Source: Sphagnum compactum (taxonomy: Eukaryota; Bryophyta; Sphagnopsida; Sphagnales). From it: a stretch of DNA of 64,000 nucleotides. The DNA lies in assembly GCA_965153455.1 (NCBI GenBank), contig OZ234494.1, forward strand, positions 6,758,001-6,822,000, given 5' to 3'. Position 1 is the stretch's first letter. Each line of letters starts with the position of its first letter. Below, piece after piece: positions 48,081 through 60,900 of this stretch. The notes below the pieces were generated by a model. The model saw only the letters and a list, made by a program, of their open reading frames with translations. It ran no database searches and had not been told where the DNA came from. The translations under genes and the position numbers were made by a program.

Positions 48081-51000
48081 TTAGATTTGATCTCTACAGA
48101 AAAGCTCAGAACAGAAAGACCCAGATATAATAGCTTGTCTAGGGAAAATGTGACTTACGACGACAATAGGGTGGTGGGCTGTCCCAGCTATGATGGTATG
48201 GGTCCCAATATCAAGAGTCCGCAATCCATCCACCTTCACAGTCCCCAAATCAGTACAAAAATGCACCAGAAAGATGACTTCCCTGTCAGAGCGTGAATTC
48301 AAATGAATTCTTTGGAGTCCCAACAACTGCTTCAGTGGAATGCCATTGGAGCCTGATAATGGGGACTTTGAATATAACAGCACAGAGTGATCACCATCTA
48401 TTGGGCCTTCATTTTTCACCCGCACCTTCAGTTTGAAATTTAAATCCTCACAAGCATCTGTTGAAAGAATCAATGTTTAGTTTCCTAGTAGTAGGAGTTC
48501 AGCAGATAGTGATTTTGAAAGGGTGAAATAAGTTCTGACCACAGGACTGGATAGAATCTAAAAGTCTAGCTCAGTAATTAGAGGAGATATTTTTGGTCCA
48601 ATCAAAGGTATCTGGACCTTTGTCCTCACCTAAAATGACAACTTAATTGGCATTTTATATTCATAGGCATTGAAATTAGGATTACCTGACTCCTTGTCAG
48701 CTAATCTTCATAACATGAATCAAGTAACTCTCCCCAAAATTGAAGATCTATACAAAGTCAGTAACAAAACTTCATTCTCTGACCTGTATCTTCTGTTAAG
48801 CATTCCATTGCCATCAATGAGTTGGATGCATCCTTATGACAGAGCTGCTGATGTAATGTTGGTGCAGTTATGGTAGAGGGTGCTTCCACAATCACATGTG
48901 AGAAATGAGAATAGCTCAGCCCATAACCAAATTCCCAAATTGGTGATCCTGTGAAAAAACGGTGAGTCCGACCTGGGTAACCAAGAGACAGATCTGGGCG
49001 CATCTGCATGTTTGACATGTCCATTTGTGTGTAATTCTCGTGGTACCATGAAAGAGCTAATCGCCCCGCTGCAACAACATGACACCAATCAAAACCCTCT
49101 ATCCAAACATTCCTTTCAATAATGGGCAATTTCCTTCAAACAAATCTCAATCCATGACCACATCCTTGGGCTTGACACAGAAGAAACTAATTTACCTGGA
49201 TTCACATCACCAAAGATCACTTCTGCTATTGCTTGCCCACCAGCCTGTCCAGGATAACCTGCCCATAAAATACTTCCAACTCGATCATCCTCTTTCATAA
49301 ATGAGACATCAACAGGCCCACCTGACAATATCACGACCACAATTGGCCGCCCACTAACAGCATCGACCACAGTTCCTGTTGCATGCCAGGAAGGAGTAGA
49401 CTTTCACGGTCCCGTCCTTCTGATTCTTGAGCCTGGCTTAATCCAACAAACAGGACAACTGCATCTGCTTCTGAAGCAGCAGTTGCAGCTGATTGAATTA
49501 GGCTCCTATCTTCACAAGATGCATCAGCACATCCAGGTGCATAAATTACATTCTCCCCATCACCCCCAAAAAGTGCTGTTATTCCATCCAAGGGACTGAT
49601 AAATTTACAGGGAATGCCTGCAGAATCCAAAGAATGATAGTAATGAGTAGATATCTTTATGATTGTTGTCTAGATGAGTCTACCATTGTCATTGTTCACA
49701 CACACCAAAAGACTAAGCTGTGGCAAAAACTTGGAAGAAAAAGAATTTGAAATAATAAACTAATCAACCAAAGGTACAGGACATGTGACATTTCAAAATC
49801 CACTATTTGAGCACAATATGCTTTACCATTCCTACCTTCATGTGCCTTGGGAGAGCAAAAATCACTAATAGTTGCAGTTATACCAGCTACACAAATTACT
49901 CTAAGTTGACAAGATCCCAACTTTGGGGAAGCAGTAGTAGAGCCCAATAATACCTTCATAATTACCAAGCATCTCCTGAGTTGAGTTCCCATGAGGACCA
50001 ATGACAGCCAGCTTGAACCTTTTTATTTTCTTCCATGGAAGTGTACTTCTGTCATTTTTCAAAAGAACAATGCTTTGTCGAGCTGCTTCAAGAGCGAGAT
50101 TTTGGTGATCAGTGGTGCAAACATCTGATGGTCCCAGTGAGCCAAATGGAAGGGTCCCAGGGTCTCCATCAAACATCCCCAATCGCATCCGCACAGCAAA
50201 CAGGTTGCGCAGATGCATGTTTATGAGTTCCTCCCAAATTAATCCCTTGTCTAGTGCAGCCTGAGCATGATTTAAAACTGTTGTTCCACAATTAAGGTCC
50301 ATACCTGAAATATTCATCTCAAGCATCAGTTTGGTTTGATGGTGACTATCCCTAAGTATGTGTTACCTACCTTCTCGAGTCCAAATTCGAAGTGATCAAA
50401 GATCACACATACACCAGAACCCAACTACAGAATCAAAGTGTCAAATTTAAGCAAAACCATGAGTACCTGCCAACATAACATAAGAGACTGCATCCTCTGG
50501 AGTAGGTGCATAATAGATGAAATCATGAATCAGTGCCACTGCGTCACAATCCGACATTATGTACCTACACCCAAATACCCATCTCTGTGAACCAAAGCAA
50601 TCACATTATGAGAAAAATGTAATGCATAGAACCTGACACCCAATTGCATCTCAACATTCCATAAAAGGTGATCCATCTTGAACTCTTTGCCTTAAACCCT
50701 AAATCCCAAACCATAAGACCACAAACAATTGAGGTGATGGCATACCCGTTAAAGCCCCAACTATTGCGGACAGTGAGAGTGAGGAGCTCGTAGTGAGTGC
50801 ACATAGGAATTCCATTGAGACGATTGTAGGAACACATGAGGCTACTGGACTGCCCCTGTATCACACAGCTTTTGAAAGGTGGGTTATATGTGTCCTCCAA
50901 ATCTTGCAGTGTCACCTGACCACATAAAAATTGAGACCAGTTCCAGATATAGTCCATTAGCTGGAAGCACAATAGAGGCTTCCAGACCATTCTGCTTCCT

Positions 51001-52810
51001 CATCAAAAGGGATCCACTCCCAAAACAGTTTCCTTAAACAGGATTATTTCAAGCTCTAGAACTGTGCCATGGAAACCAAACCAGACACATACAATTTGTA
51101 CTTAACCTTGACTTCATAAATTGCACACTACCTGAAGGAACTTATATTGTGCACGGGCATTGCATTTCGTCTCTCACATAGATAATTATGTGGACATGAT
51201 ATGTCCATAGAGCACAACAAATGGTGTACATTTGGCCATACATTCAAGAAGGCAGAAGACTCAGAAGGAAAATCAGCCACAGAAACACACAAACTGGAGG
51301 CCTGTGCACTGGGTTTTAAACAGATCACAGCTCAAGGAGCAAACTGCTGTTGATTAGGGAAAGTGTCTGCTGAGGAGCCAAGAGAATGGAACTCACCTTT
51401 GCATCAAAATGGTTGCGGTCATAGCCTTTCCAGTTGTCTAAATCATGAGCCGTAAAATGCTTACAGCATGCAGAAATCTTTAACCGTTTGGGGCCCCCAA
51501 TACTAAGGGTCTGGGAACCATCATAATGTCCCTCTTGCAGACCTTTGACAAAGTAGACCGCATATGTACTGGTGAGCTTTGGATCCTCCCCTGGTGTTTC
51601 TTGTGTCCTTCCCCATCGAGGATCCCTGACTATGTTTATGTTTGGTGACCAATAGGTCAATCCTGACCTTCCTTGATTGTATATTGCTCGCCCTTCTGTT
51701 GATACTACCTGCAAGACAGAGCAAGGAAGGAAAAGAAACAGGAAAATGGAAGTAAGAGGGAGCTTTCTTGGCCACCTTACTGATACCAGAAATGCAAATG
51801 CAGAGAGAGAGCGCATTCGAAAATCAAGCATAAGAGCATCTCTAGCAGTGCTCAATATGTGACCTTGCAAACATATATCTCACATCCAAGTATAGTTATT
51901 TCGTTTTCTAACCCCACCAACAAAACTAAAACTAGGACTGCAAATAGTTGGGAGACTACTAATAGCAAACCACTTGGACCAAACATTATGATTGGCCAAT
52001 CAGAAACAGGGAGCTGCAATCATATCATATTTATTACACTCTTCTCTGGCAGGTTAAAATTGTTGGGCCAAGACCATTTTGCGTAGCCAAACCAGCATGT
52101 TTTGACTTTTCTTCATCCAATTTTAAATTGTCGGGTTGCATACTGAGCACTGTTGGAGTTACTCTAAGATTTGCTAAAAGATGCAAAAGAATGCTGCATC
52201 GCAGAAGACGGCAAAGAAGAAAATGCAAAAGGTGATAGCAAGATGAATTGGAGAACACAAACAAATGTTGGAGCGAGATGATACGTATGAAGAGAAAACA
52301 ACTGGGAAGAAGATAAAGGATTCTTGCCTGACCGATGCTGTTCCAGAGCGCAGTGTTGAAAGATCCCGCCGTCAGAATTGGCTGCGGGAAGCTGGTGGCA
52401 GCCGGTACTTCCCCTCCGAAATTCACAGACGGACTGATCGCAACACCATGCAAACCCTCGCCCCACCACTCGTAAGCCGGTATTCCAAGCCTGGATACAT
52501 TGGCCGCCGTATTCACTAGCTGCGTGATCTTCTCTCGCACAGTTAACCTAGATATCAAATCCTCCACGCGCTCCTCATCCGTCAACGACCGATCACAGAA
52601 GGGCAAAGCCGAAATTGCCGTATCCCCTTTCGGATCGCAAGCATATGACTGCTTAATTGCATCACCACTAGTATAACTCGTGCTCTTCACCAAAACAAAA
52701 TCCAAAACCAAAACCACAAGAAGCAAACCACGAAAACGAACAAGACGACGACGCGTCCACGACAACAATAACGACGACGACGACGACGACGTACGGCATT
52801 TCACACCCAT
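48081..52810 (-). CDS. Beta-D-xylosidase (GH3), copy 2, with a one-base frameshift
   Basis: A tandem paralogue of copy 1 and the same predicted secreted xylan-degrading enzyme. The eight exons (minus) are 52810-52328, 51708-51397, 50915-50746, 50564-50467, 50304-49954, 49617-49196, 49068-48784 and 48457-48081. The signal-anchor-like N-terminus holds LRRR-type basic residues then [13 protein letters not shown]. Conserved blocks are [30 protein letters not shown] and [13 protein letters not shown]; the nucleophile is Asp327 in [10 protein letters not shown]-terminal blocks are [22 protein letters not shown] and [10 protein letters not shown]. Exon 6 lacks one base near 49370: the frame reads PGMQQEL and then resumes as VDAVSGRP one base out of phase. 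Adding one base restores all phases (about 832 residues). Intron 1 starts with GC. An extra intron splits the region that is one exon in copy 1. Either a sequence error or a recent pseudogene. Confidence 0.88.
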
Positions 52811-53934
52811 TGCTGGAACAACTTTCCTTCAAATAAAACCAAAATTGTTGATCGCATTTTCTTCAGAGCCCAAAGAATAGAGCAATTTTGGAGCAGGTTA
52901 CCCTTTCTCTTCCCCTTCTTCTCACCCTTCTCCTCCCCTTCCATTTACGTCAATGGCGCAACGGAGGATGCAAAACGAGAAGAGACAAACAAGCTAACAA
53001 ACTCAAAAACAAAAAAACAAAATTAGTTTGATTCTTAGCAATCGGCAACAGCACCCACATCCCATTTGCAACGTCACTAGGTATGTGTGGGGCAAAGGTC
53101 TAAACTTTTGTGAATCTAATATTACATATTACTACACATATTTTCATCAAGAGCACATACAATTACATTAGAGGCCCATAATCATCTTTGATTTCACTTC
53201 TTATTTGTCTTCCTCATTAAATGTTTGATCATATCTTTATGACACTTTTTTATGTTCAAATAATCTTTGAGCTTGAAATGTGTTCCAAGCTTAATGGCTT
53301 TTGGGTGTCACATTTGTAGAGAAACATTAGGCACTTCCAAAGCCAAAGTTTATAAAGAAACACAAGCATTTCTCAAAATTCTCTAGCTATCATTAAGCCA
53401 TGGGAGTTGTCAAGGTGATTGATAATCTCTATGGCCAATGAAATTACCAGTGTTGGGCAGTTCTTCGGAAACTTGGGTAATAATCGATGATTTTGGTTTC
53501 GATTATAATACATATCTTACCTTGACCTTTATTCAAATACTCGAACTCAAACCTTACCTTAAGACCCGCCCTTATCTCGAATTGATTTTCAACCCTGGAA
53601 CTGGATGATCGTATGTTCAATAAAATTTGATGACCTTGCACCAACGAATGTTTTCCAAAATTCTAAGGTTCACTTTTTTTTCCTAGCCCTAAGATTTAGG
53701 GTTTTGCAGATAGGCCTCAGCGACGGGAATGAAGAAGATGGGATCACGCACACGATGGCGAGGCTGGCATGGTGAGGCTGGCAGAGCTTGTCTCTGGGGG
53801 TGGGGGAGGGGGGAGTGATGGAAAGAGGGAGAGAAAGAGGGGGGGGGGCCACTATTTGGCTTCCCAACAATTGTGTAGCATTTTGATTAGATACTAGAGA
53901 GGTTTAGCAGTAGGAGTGGAATTTCTCTCTCTTT

Positions 53935-54270
53935 TTTTTCCTTTTCTCTTCCTTCATTGTTTACAGATCAGAGCGCAACATACTTCTCTTTTTTTCTTTT
54001 ATTTTCGATGTTTGTGCACTCTCAGGTCTCTCTCTCTTTGCTTCAAGGACGAGACAAGATCTGGTCCACATCGAAAAAATTGTCTAAAGTGAAGCTCGAG
54101 TCGAGTCTCTGGACTGTCTCTCGTTTTTTTCTCGTCTTCGTCGTTCACAGAGAGCGCAAGACACTTTTGCTCGTTTTTTTTTTTGGGTGTGCTTTTTGTG
54201 CTCTCATCTGAGGTCTTCCCTCCCACTCTTGCTTGAGGACAAGATCTGATCCACATAGATAATGATCTCG
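53935..54270 (+). repeat. Tandem duplication, 185-base period
   Basis: 'gacaagatctggtccacat' at 54053 is matched by 'gacaagatctgatccacat' at 54238. Upstream in each unit lie corresponding 'gtttacag..cagagcgcaa'/'gttcacag..agagcgcaa', a T-rich run, 'tttgtgc.ctct' and 'aggtct' segments. Confidence 0.75.
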
Positions 54271-55329
54271 ATTTGACCAGCAACGATTGCTTCTTGTCAA
54301 TTTTTGTCACCGCCATTCTCTATTTCTGAAGTTTAATCAGCAGGTTGACATACTATGGTTGGCTTGACTTGGAGATTGAAGTTACAGTTGCTGTAAGTTC
54401 TGATCCATTGGCAATCCAGACACTAGAGAGGTGCTCCTCTGGAGTCTCTTCCAAATCGTTGCATTCTTTTTTCACTCTGGCTACTTTTTCGACTGTGGGT
54501 GCGGCTTCATTGGCCATTTCATATCTGCCGGACCATACATTGTTCACCTACATGCGTACTACTAGTTCGAGGTAATGACATTGTCCTCGCTACCTGCTTG
54601 CAACTTTGATAAATTGGCAGTTGTGTGATCTTTGTTTTTTTGTTAGGTACTTGTATACAACCAGGCAAGGGTTTGGTGAGAAGCTACTGACTCGAGTACA
54701 ATCATGAAGAAATTAATAAGATGTAGATTTTGAAATATTGATCTTCTCTGGCAATTTGGGGGCAATTTGGGATGTGGCTTCCATTTGGACAGCTTTGTTT
54801 TTTCCCCCTTTTTCTTATTCTTCTAAAACACGACGAAGGAATAGGGCTTGTAAGCACGGTGTATGGAATTGTGCTGGGAGAAGTCTCAGTGTACATCAAA
54901 CCCTAATCTCAATTTTCTTTTATCAGATCAGAAAATCAATCATCAAATTATTTTTTGGATTATTTTGGTGCCTTTTGCTTGCGGCACTTCAATGTTTGCA
55001 TGCCATTTGATCAGGTCCATTTTGGTGGCATAGTGAGTCTAATGATTTGGCATCCTTGCATAATTGGAACATTGAGGAGTTTTGTGATATGTCATAATGT
55101 TTAGGTCATATGTTTGTTTAGCAAAATTGAAGGTTTTTGTGATGGTCTATCTAATGTCAAATGCCAAAAAACACAAATTCTAAACAAATAAAACTCAAAC
55201 TCAAAAATTCACGTCATTTTCTTGTGAGTTTTTGAAGTTTGAACTTCTCCTTTTGGAGAAATTTGAAATTTCGCCAGTAAAAAGAAAATTGGGGCAGGAC
55301 GGCTGGTCATCTGATGGTGCCACTTTTCA

Positions 55330-55360
55330 GGCCAGAGTGAACCAGCACCATTGCAATGCC
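55330..55360 (-). repeat. Dispersed element core, copy 2
   Basis: The reverse strand reads GGTGCTGGTTCACTCTGGCC at its end, the core shared with 3414-3444 and the pair at 56390-56774. Confidence 0.6.
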
Positions 55361-56389
55361 AGCCTTTTTATTTGCTGCCTATATATATATAGCCAAAATA
55401 GCTATATAAAAAATTATAAGTGCTAAAATCAAGTGCTTTTTGAAATTTTCAATCACCAGAATTTGATCGAATCTTAAGAGAAATAATCACTAGATTTCTT
55501 TACATGGTTCATGTATGTAGCCCAAAATGTAGAAGGATACGATTAGAAATCTACTTTCAAAAATTTAGCTTGTAGCCAATTTTGGCTAAATCTGTATGTG
55601 TTCATCACCACTTTGGCTACGTCACAAAATTGACCCCAAATAATAATAATAATAATAAAACACTGACCAGCACCCACATTGCTTGAGTCAGGCCTTTCAG
55701 TGCCCATATTTCAACGTAGGAAAATGATAAATTTGGATACTGTAGTACCTGAACGACCCCCTATCCTCGCTTTCAGTGGTATCCACAAAGTAAAGACATT
55801 TTTATTAAATCTCAGCATGAAATGCTGAAACTCAGCATTTAATGCACAAGGATCGAGACTAATTATAATAGTTGTAGGAGCAGTAAAAATATATGTAGCA
55901 GCAGTGGAGGCTTCTCAGGAGAAAGGAAAGACAGGATGAAACTCAGTTTACCACCAAAATGGATGGTTTTCTGAGTTTCATCCCCCTTGAATGCTAATGT
56001 ACTTTTTTGCAAGGTTTTTTTTAATCTCACCTTCTGTATGACCAAACTCAGGGTTCTGGTGCTCTGTTTTTCTTACTTTATGGATAACTCTATTATCTGC
56101 TAAAAATTTCAGAATTAAAAAACCAAGTGCGGAAGTTAGGAGTTAACATTTTAATTAATTGTTTGGTAGCTAGTTGCTGAATCTGATTAGGGAGTACAAT
56201 AATCGTATGTAAGTTATATACATATATAAATAATAACTCTGATAAATTTGGAACTCAGGGACCTTGACTTATTTAGTCTTAGGATGAGATATTTAGCATG
56301 ATTAGAATCAACCTAAAAATATTTAATTAATTTTTAAAAATGGGGAATTTTATCATGGGTTTTTATCTTGCTGGTTCACCCAAGGCAAG

Positions 56390-56774
56390 GGCCACAGTGA
56401 ACCAGCACCCACCAGTGCACTGTGAAGGATGGATGATAAGTGGTAAAGAAACAGTATTGTGTTGGGTTTCAGTTCCCTAGTTAACCATGGCGGTTTAGCT
56501 CGGTTGCTTTTTTTCACTACCCATTTACTAAACAACCCACAAGTAGGTTGTTAGTAGGTAGGTAGTAAAAAACAGCCCTTACCTATGTATAAATCATCTA
56601 CTTACTTAATAGTTATCTATTTTCCTACCTATCTACCTATATATGAGAACTCTTTCCTGCAGGACTGGTTATCAAGGTGAAACTAAATATTACCTCAGGT
56701 GAGGTTCATCCACAACTGAGTAATAATGGACATCCAGTGGATGGTGCACTGGTGGGTGCTGGTTCACTATGGCC
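56390..56774. mobile_element. Inverted pair of the dispersed element, about 385 bases
   Basis: The arms 56390-56420 and 56744-56774 are 31-base inverted repeats with one mismatch (core GGTGCTGGTTCACT). Between them lie TAGG/CCTA words (about 56533-56565 and 56600-56640). It resembles a foldback or MITE-type unit, or two nearby copies in opposite orientation; no target duplication was identified. Confidence 0.55.
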
Positions 56775-57913
56775 GAACTTGATCAAAAAATCATTTGTTG
56801 GTAGGCAAGGATATTGTGCTTAGATTCATTATAGAGTACAGTAGCTTAATGGATTTTGACCCCTAGGTAATAATTAATAGGTCTATTTTGATATGAGGAT
56901 TTTTGAAAGATGATATTTTTGGCTTGTGTTGAAACTTGAGATTATATATAGTAAAGGACGTTGTGAAGCTTCCCCTTAATCCGTCCCGTCATCCAACCGG
57001 ATGGACATTTCATCCATCCCGTCATCCGTCTATTTAAGCCTTTGATAAATATATTTGGTCCAGATTCGACGTGATCGGGTTCTTTGGCACAATCCGGATA
57101 ATGTACAAGAAACAACAAGACGAAGAACAAGAACGAAGCCTTTGAGATTAGTTATAGAGTTATAAATATCTTGAAGGGGTTTTGGTTTCTTTAAGAGGAT
57201 TTTTTTTGAAGATTATATTTTTGCATGGTGAAATATTTTGAGTTTCCTTAATTCTTCTTTTGGCCTTAAGATAGTTTTTAATTAATGTAAATGGCAAGAC
57301 TGCAGTGTGACACACCCCCCTTGTTCAATCAAGGTGGATTGTGGGCAGTGTTGTGCAGTAGTTATTATGGAGTTTTTCAAAACTTGCAGTTGTGAAGTGC
57401 AAGTGAATGAACAAGTTCACTCCTGTCGCTAATGAACAAGATGGACGGACGGGCATATCCCCCGTCTACGTAACTCGCGCATACCATGCACATGCACTCC
57501 TGGGGCCTGCAGCGTCACCAGCTGCCGCCATCCTCGCTTGCAACCCCAGCCTGCTGCTAGCAAACCCTTCATCTTCTTCATCACCGTAGTCTCTACATTG
57601 CATGCAACCGTGATATAAGCTTCTCTCCTTGAAGAATCAGAATCACAGAAACACTGTTAACTCCAACTGTTCCACCATGTACAGAAAGTTACATACATAG
57701 AGTTAGGAAAAAAAAAAAAAACACTGAACAAACTTCCAATCGCATTAGAGAATTTTAGCTATTTTTTTGTACTTCTTCTTTTCTTGCAGAATTAGATCGT
57801 TGAATAGAAAAGAAAGGAGTCTCGATTTCGAAGTTGGATTTGCGACCTGGGGGCGAGCCCCCCCTCCCCCCCCTCATACACCCACCCATCACTTGGAAAG
57901 AATTAGAGTTTCA

Positions 57914-60900
57914 ATGGGATCTACGCAGCAGCAAAGGAATGTGGAACCTGGTCCAGTTCCACTTCTTCCCATTAAGGACTGGACTCTTGGACGTTACATG
58001 GCGCGAAGGTTGGTTGAAATCGGCGTCAACGATGTCTTCACTGTTCCAGGTGACTTCAACTTGCTTCTACTGGACCAGTTGCTAGCAGACCCGGAGCTTG
58101 AACTTCGCGGATGCTGTAACGAGCTGAATGCAGGTTATGCCGCCGATGGCTATGCAAGGTGAGTGAATTCTTCTGCTACCTGAAAAATATCCATGGTTTC
58201 TTCAAAAGATTTTTAGTGCCCGAAATAAATAAAAAACAAAAGTTCCTAGTGTCCAGATTTTAATGATAAGTTAGACTAGGAGGTAGTAGCTAAGAATATA
58301 GAAGGATGCTTTTCTTCTTCTTCTTTTTTTCAAATTCATATATGATGAATCATGATATGGAAGCACAATTGGATTACCAACACTTTGGCTAGCTATATAC
58401 CAAAATTGGGGACAAAATTGTATGTGCAAGGTGCCGTGGAGTGGGTGCATGTGCGGTTACATTTACAGTGGGAGGATTTAGTGTCATCAATGCCATTGCT
58501 GGTGCTTACAGTGAAAGTCTGCCAGTGATCTGCCTAGTTGGTGGCCCCAATTCCAATGACTATGGCACCAACCATATCTTGCATCACACCATTGGAGAGA
58601 CAGACTTCAGCCAAGAATTTCGTTGTTTCAAAGAAGTCACCTGTGCTCAGGTAAAGCCAAATGATGCTACATTAGAGATTCACTGGAAAACAAAAACACA
58701 AAAAACACTGGTCATGAAACATCTATGGAAATGCAAATGGAAACTCAGCAGGACACAGATGTTGTACAATGGTTTGCCCAAAATTCCGGGTGGATTATCG
58801 TATATACTTATTACTTACGTTATACACCCACTGTCAGGAGCTGATGAAGTTCAGTTGGGCAGTCATGGTCCAGCTCATCACTGCTAGATTTGTGATGAAC
58901 AAGGTGATGGTCTGATACTTTGTGAGTGACTCTCACATTAAGGTTTTATGACTGCTCTCATTCTTGTCATGTTACCTCTCAAATTGTTGTTGTACATTGG
59001 TTTGCCTGAAATTCTGGGTGGATTATTGTATACTTATTTCCTCTGTTACACCCACCTTTGGGAGCTGATGAAATCAGTTGGGTCATCATGGCCCAGCTTG
59101 TCACTGCTAGATTTGTGATGCTAGGTTTGTGATGAAGGTGATGGTCTGATACTTTGTGAGCAACTCTCATAAGGTTTTTACGATTGCAGTCGTTCTTGTC
59201 ATGTTACCTTTCAAATTATTGTTGTCGTCATTTTCTCTGCAATGTCATAGACTTGAGTCTGAGTCGTAACAAATTGTGAAACTCCATTTGCAGGTTGTTA
59301 TTCAACATTTGGATGATGCACAGGAGCTGATTGACAGAGCCATCTCGTCAGCCATCTTTGAGAGCAAGCCAGTTTATATTAGTGTTTGTTGCAATCTCCC
59401 AAACCTGCCACACCCATCCTTCAGCACTGACCCCATTCCATTTGCGGTGACCCAGGGCCCTGACTTCAAAAGGTCTGTTCTGCAACCAAGGGTAATAACC
59501 AAAGGCATCTGAATGGGCTTGAATAAAATCTCTGTAACAAGGTGATGAACAAGGTGATGGTCTGATACTTTGTGAGTAACAGTCGAACACGCTGCTGCTG
59601 CTGCTCTGTGGTTTTGAAGGTCTTATCAAGTCTTGCTTAACCTTACATGATGATGAGCATATATGTACAGGAACTATGGGATTGGTAACTTGAAGAGCAA
59701 CAAAGACAGTCTGGAAGCAGCAGTGGAGGCAGCTTCGAGATTTATGAATGCAGCTGTGAAACCAGTTCTTGTTGCTGGGTCTAAAATGAGGGTAGCAAAA
59801 GCAGGTCAGGTTTTTGAGGTGCTTGCGGATACATGTGGGTATGCAGTTGCTATAATGCCAGATGCCAAAGGCCAGGTTCGTGAAACACACCCACAATTCA
59901 TTGGAACATACTGGGGATGTGTCAGCTCTCCATGCACAGCAGAAATTGTGGAGTCCTCTGATTGCTATCTTTTCGCTGGACCAGTGTTCAACGATTACAG
60001 GTACTGTGTTTTTCATTGTTACTCTCAAGCTTGATCTCTTTTATTGTTCTTGTTCCAGTTGTGGACTCTTCTTTATGTTTACAGGCCTGTTGTTCCTCCC
60101 AAGTTTTCCAGAGTTGTACCTGGAATTCAAAGGGTTGACTTGAAGCATTTTTTTGCTGTGACAACAAATATAATTATAACTTTTTCCTTTCAAATTTCAG
60201 CTCAGTTGGTTATTCACTCTTGTGGCGGAAAGAGAAATCCATAACTGTGCAACCAGATCGAGTAACAGTTGGGGAGACTGCATCATTTGGATGCGTTCTG
60301 ATGAAGGACTTTTTCAAGGCATTGGTGAAGAAGGTAGAAAGGAACACAACATCATTTGACAACTTTCTACGAATGTATGTTCCACCTGGCAACCCCCTCA
60401 AGCAGAGAGAAGGCGAACCCATTAAAGTCCTGACTCTCTACAAGCACATTCAGGTTCTTCTTACCTTTGCTTTTTGTAGACCCGAAAATACATACTTTGG
60501 GCGAATCATTATTCTTGCAAACTTGATAATTTCTCCAGGGTCTGAAATAACCTTTGCACAATCACTTCTGACAGTGTGCAATCATTGTTGCTGAAGTTTA
60601 TTCAAGTTGACAGCTTGAGCTTGGTTTTTTTTGCAGGCAATGTTGACACCTGAGAATGTGGTTATTGCGGAAACAGGAGACTCATGGTTCAATTGTCAGA
60701 AACTACACTTACCTGAGGGATGTGGGTATGAGTTCCAGATGCAGTATGGATCAATTGGGTGGGCAGTCGGTGCCACCCTGGGCTATGCTCAAGCTGCTGG
60801 CAAGGGCAAACGCGTGATTGCTTCTATTGGTGATGGAAGCTTTCAGGTAAAAACCAGGCTTTGCAAATCATCAACAAATGCCTAAGTGTGAAATCTCCTG

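Larger units (their letters stand above)
52811..57913. other. Intergenic DNA between divergent beta-xylosidase 2 and pyruvate decarboxylase
   Basis: Upstream sequences of both genes lie at the two ends. It contains a tandem duplication at 53935-54270, AT-rich DNA, and dispersed-element cores at 55330-55360 and 56390-56774 with a TAGG-type array between the last two. There is a C-rich run at 57858-57873 in the pyruvate decarboxylase leader. A pyrimidine tract ending TTCTTGCAG at 57782-57790 could be the 3' splice site of a leader intron. No other gene is seen. Confidence 0.45.
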
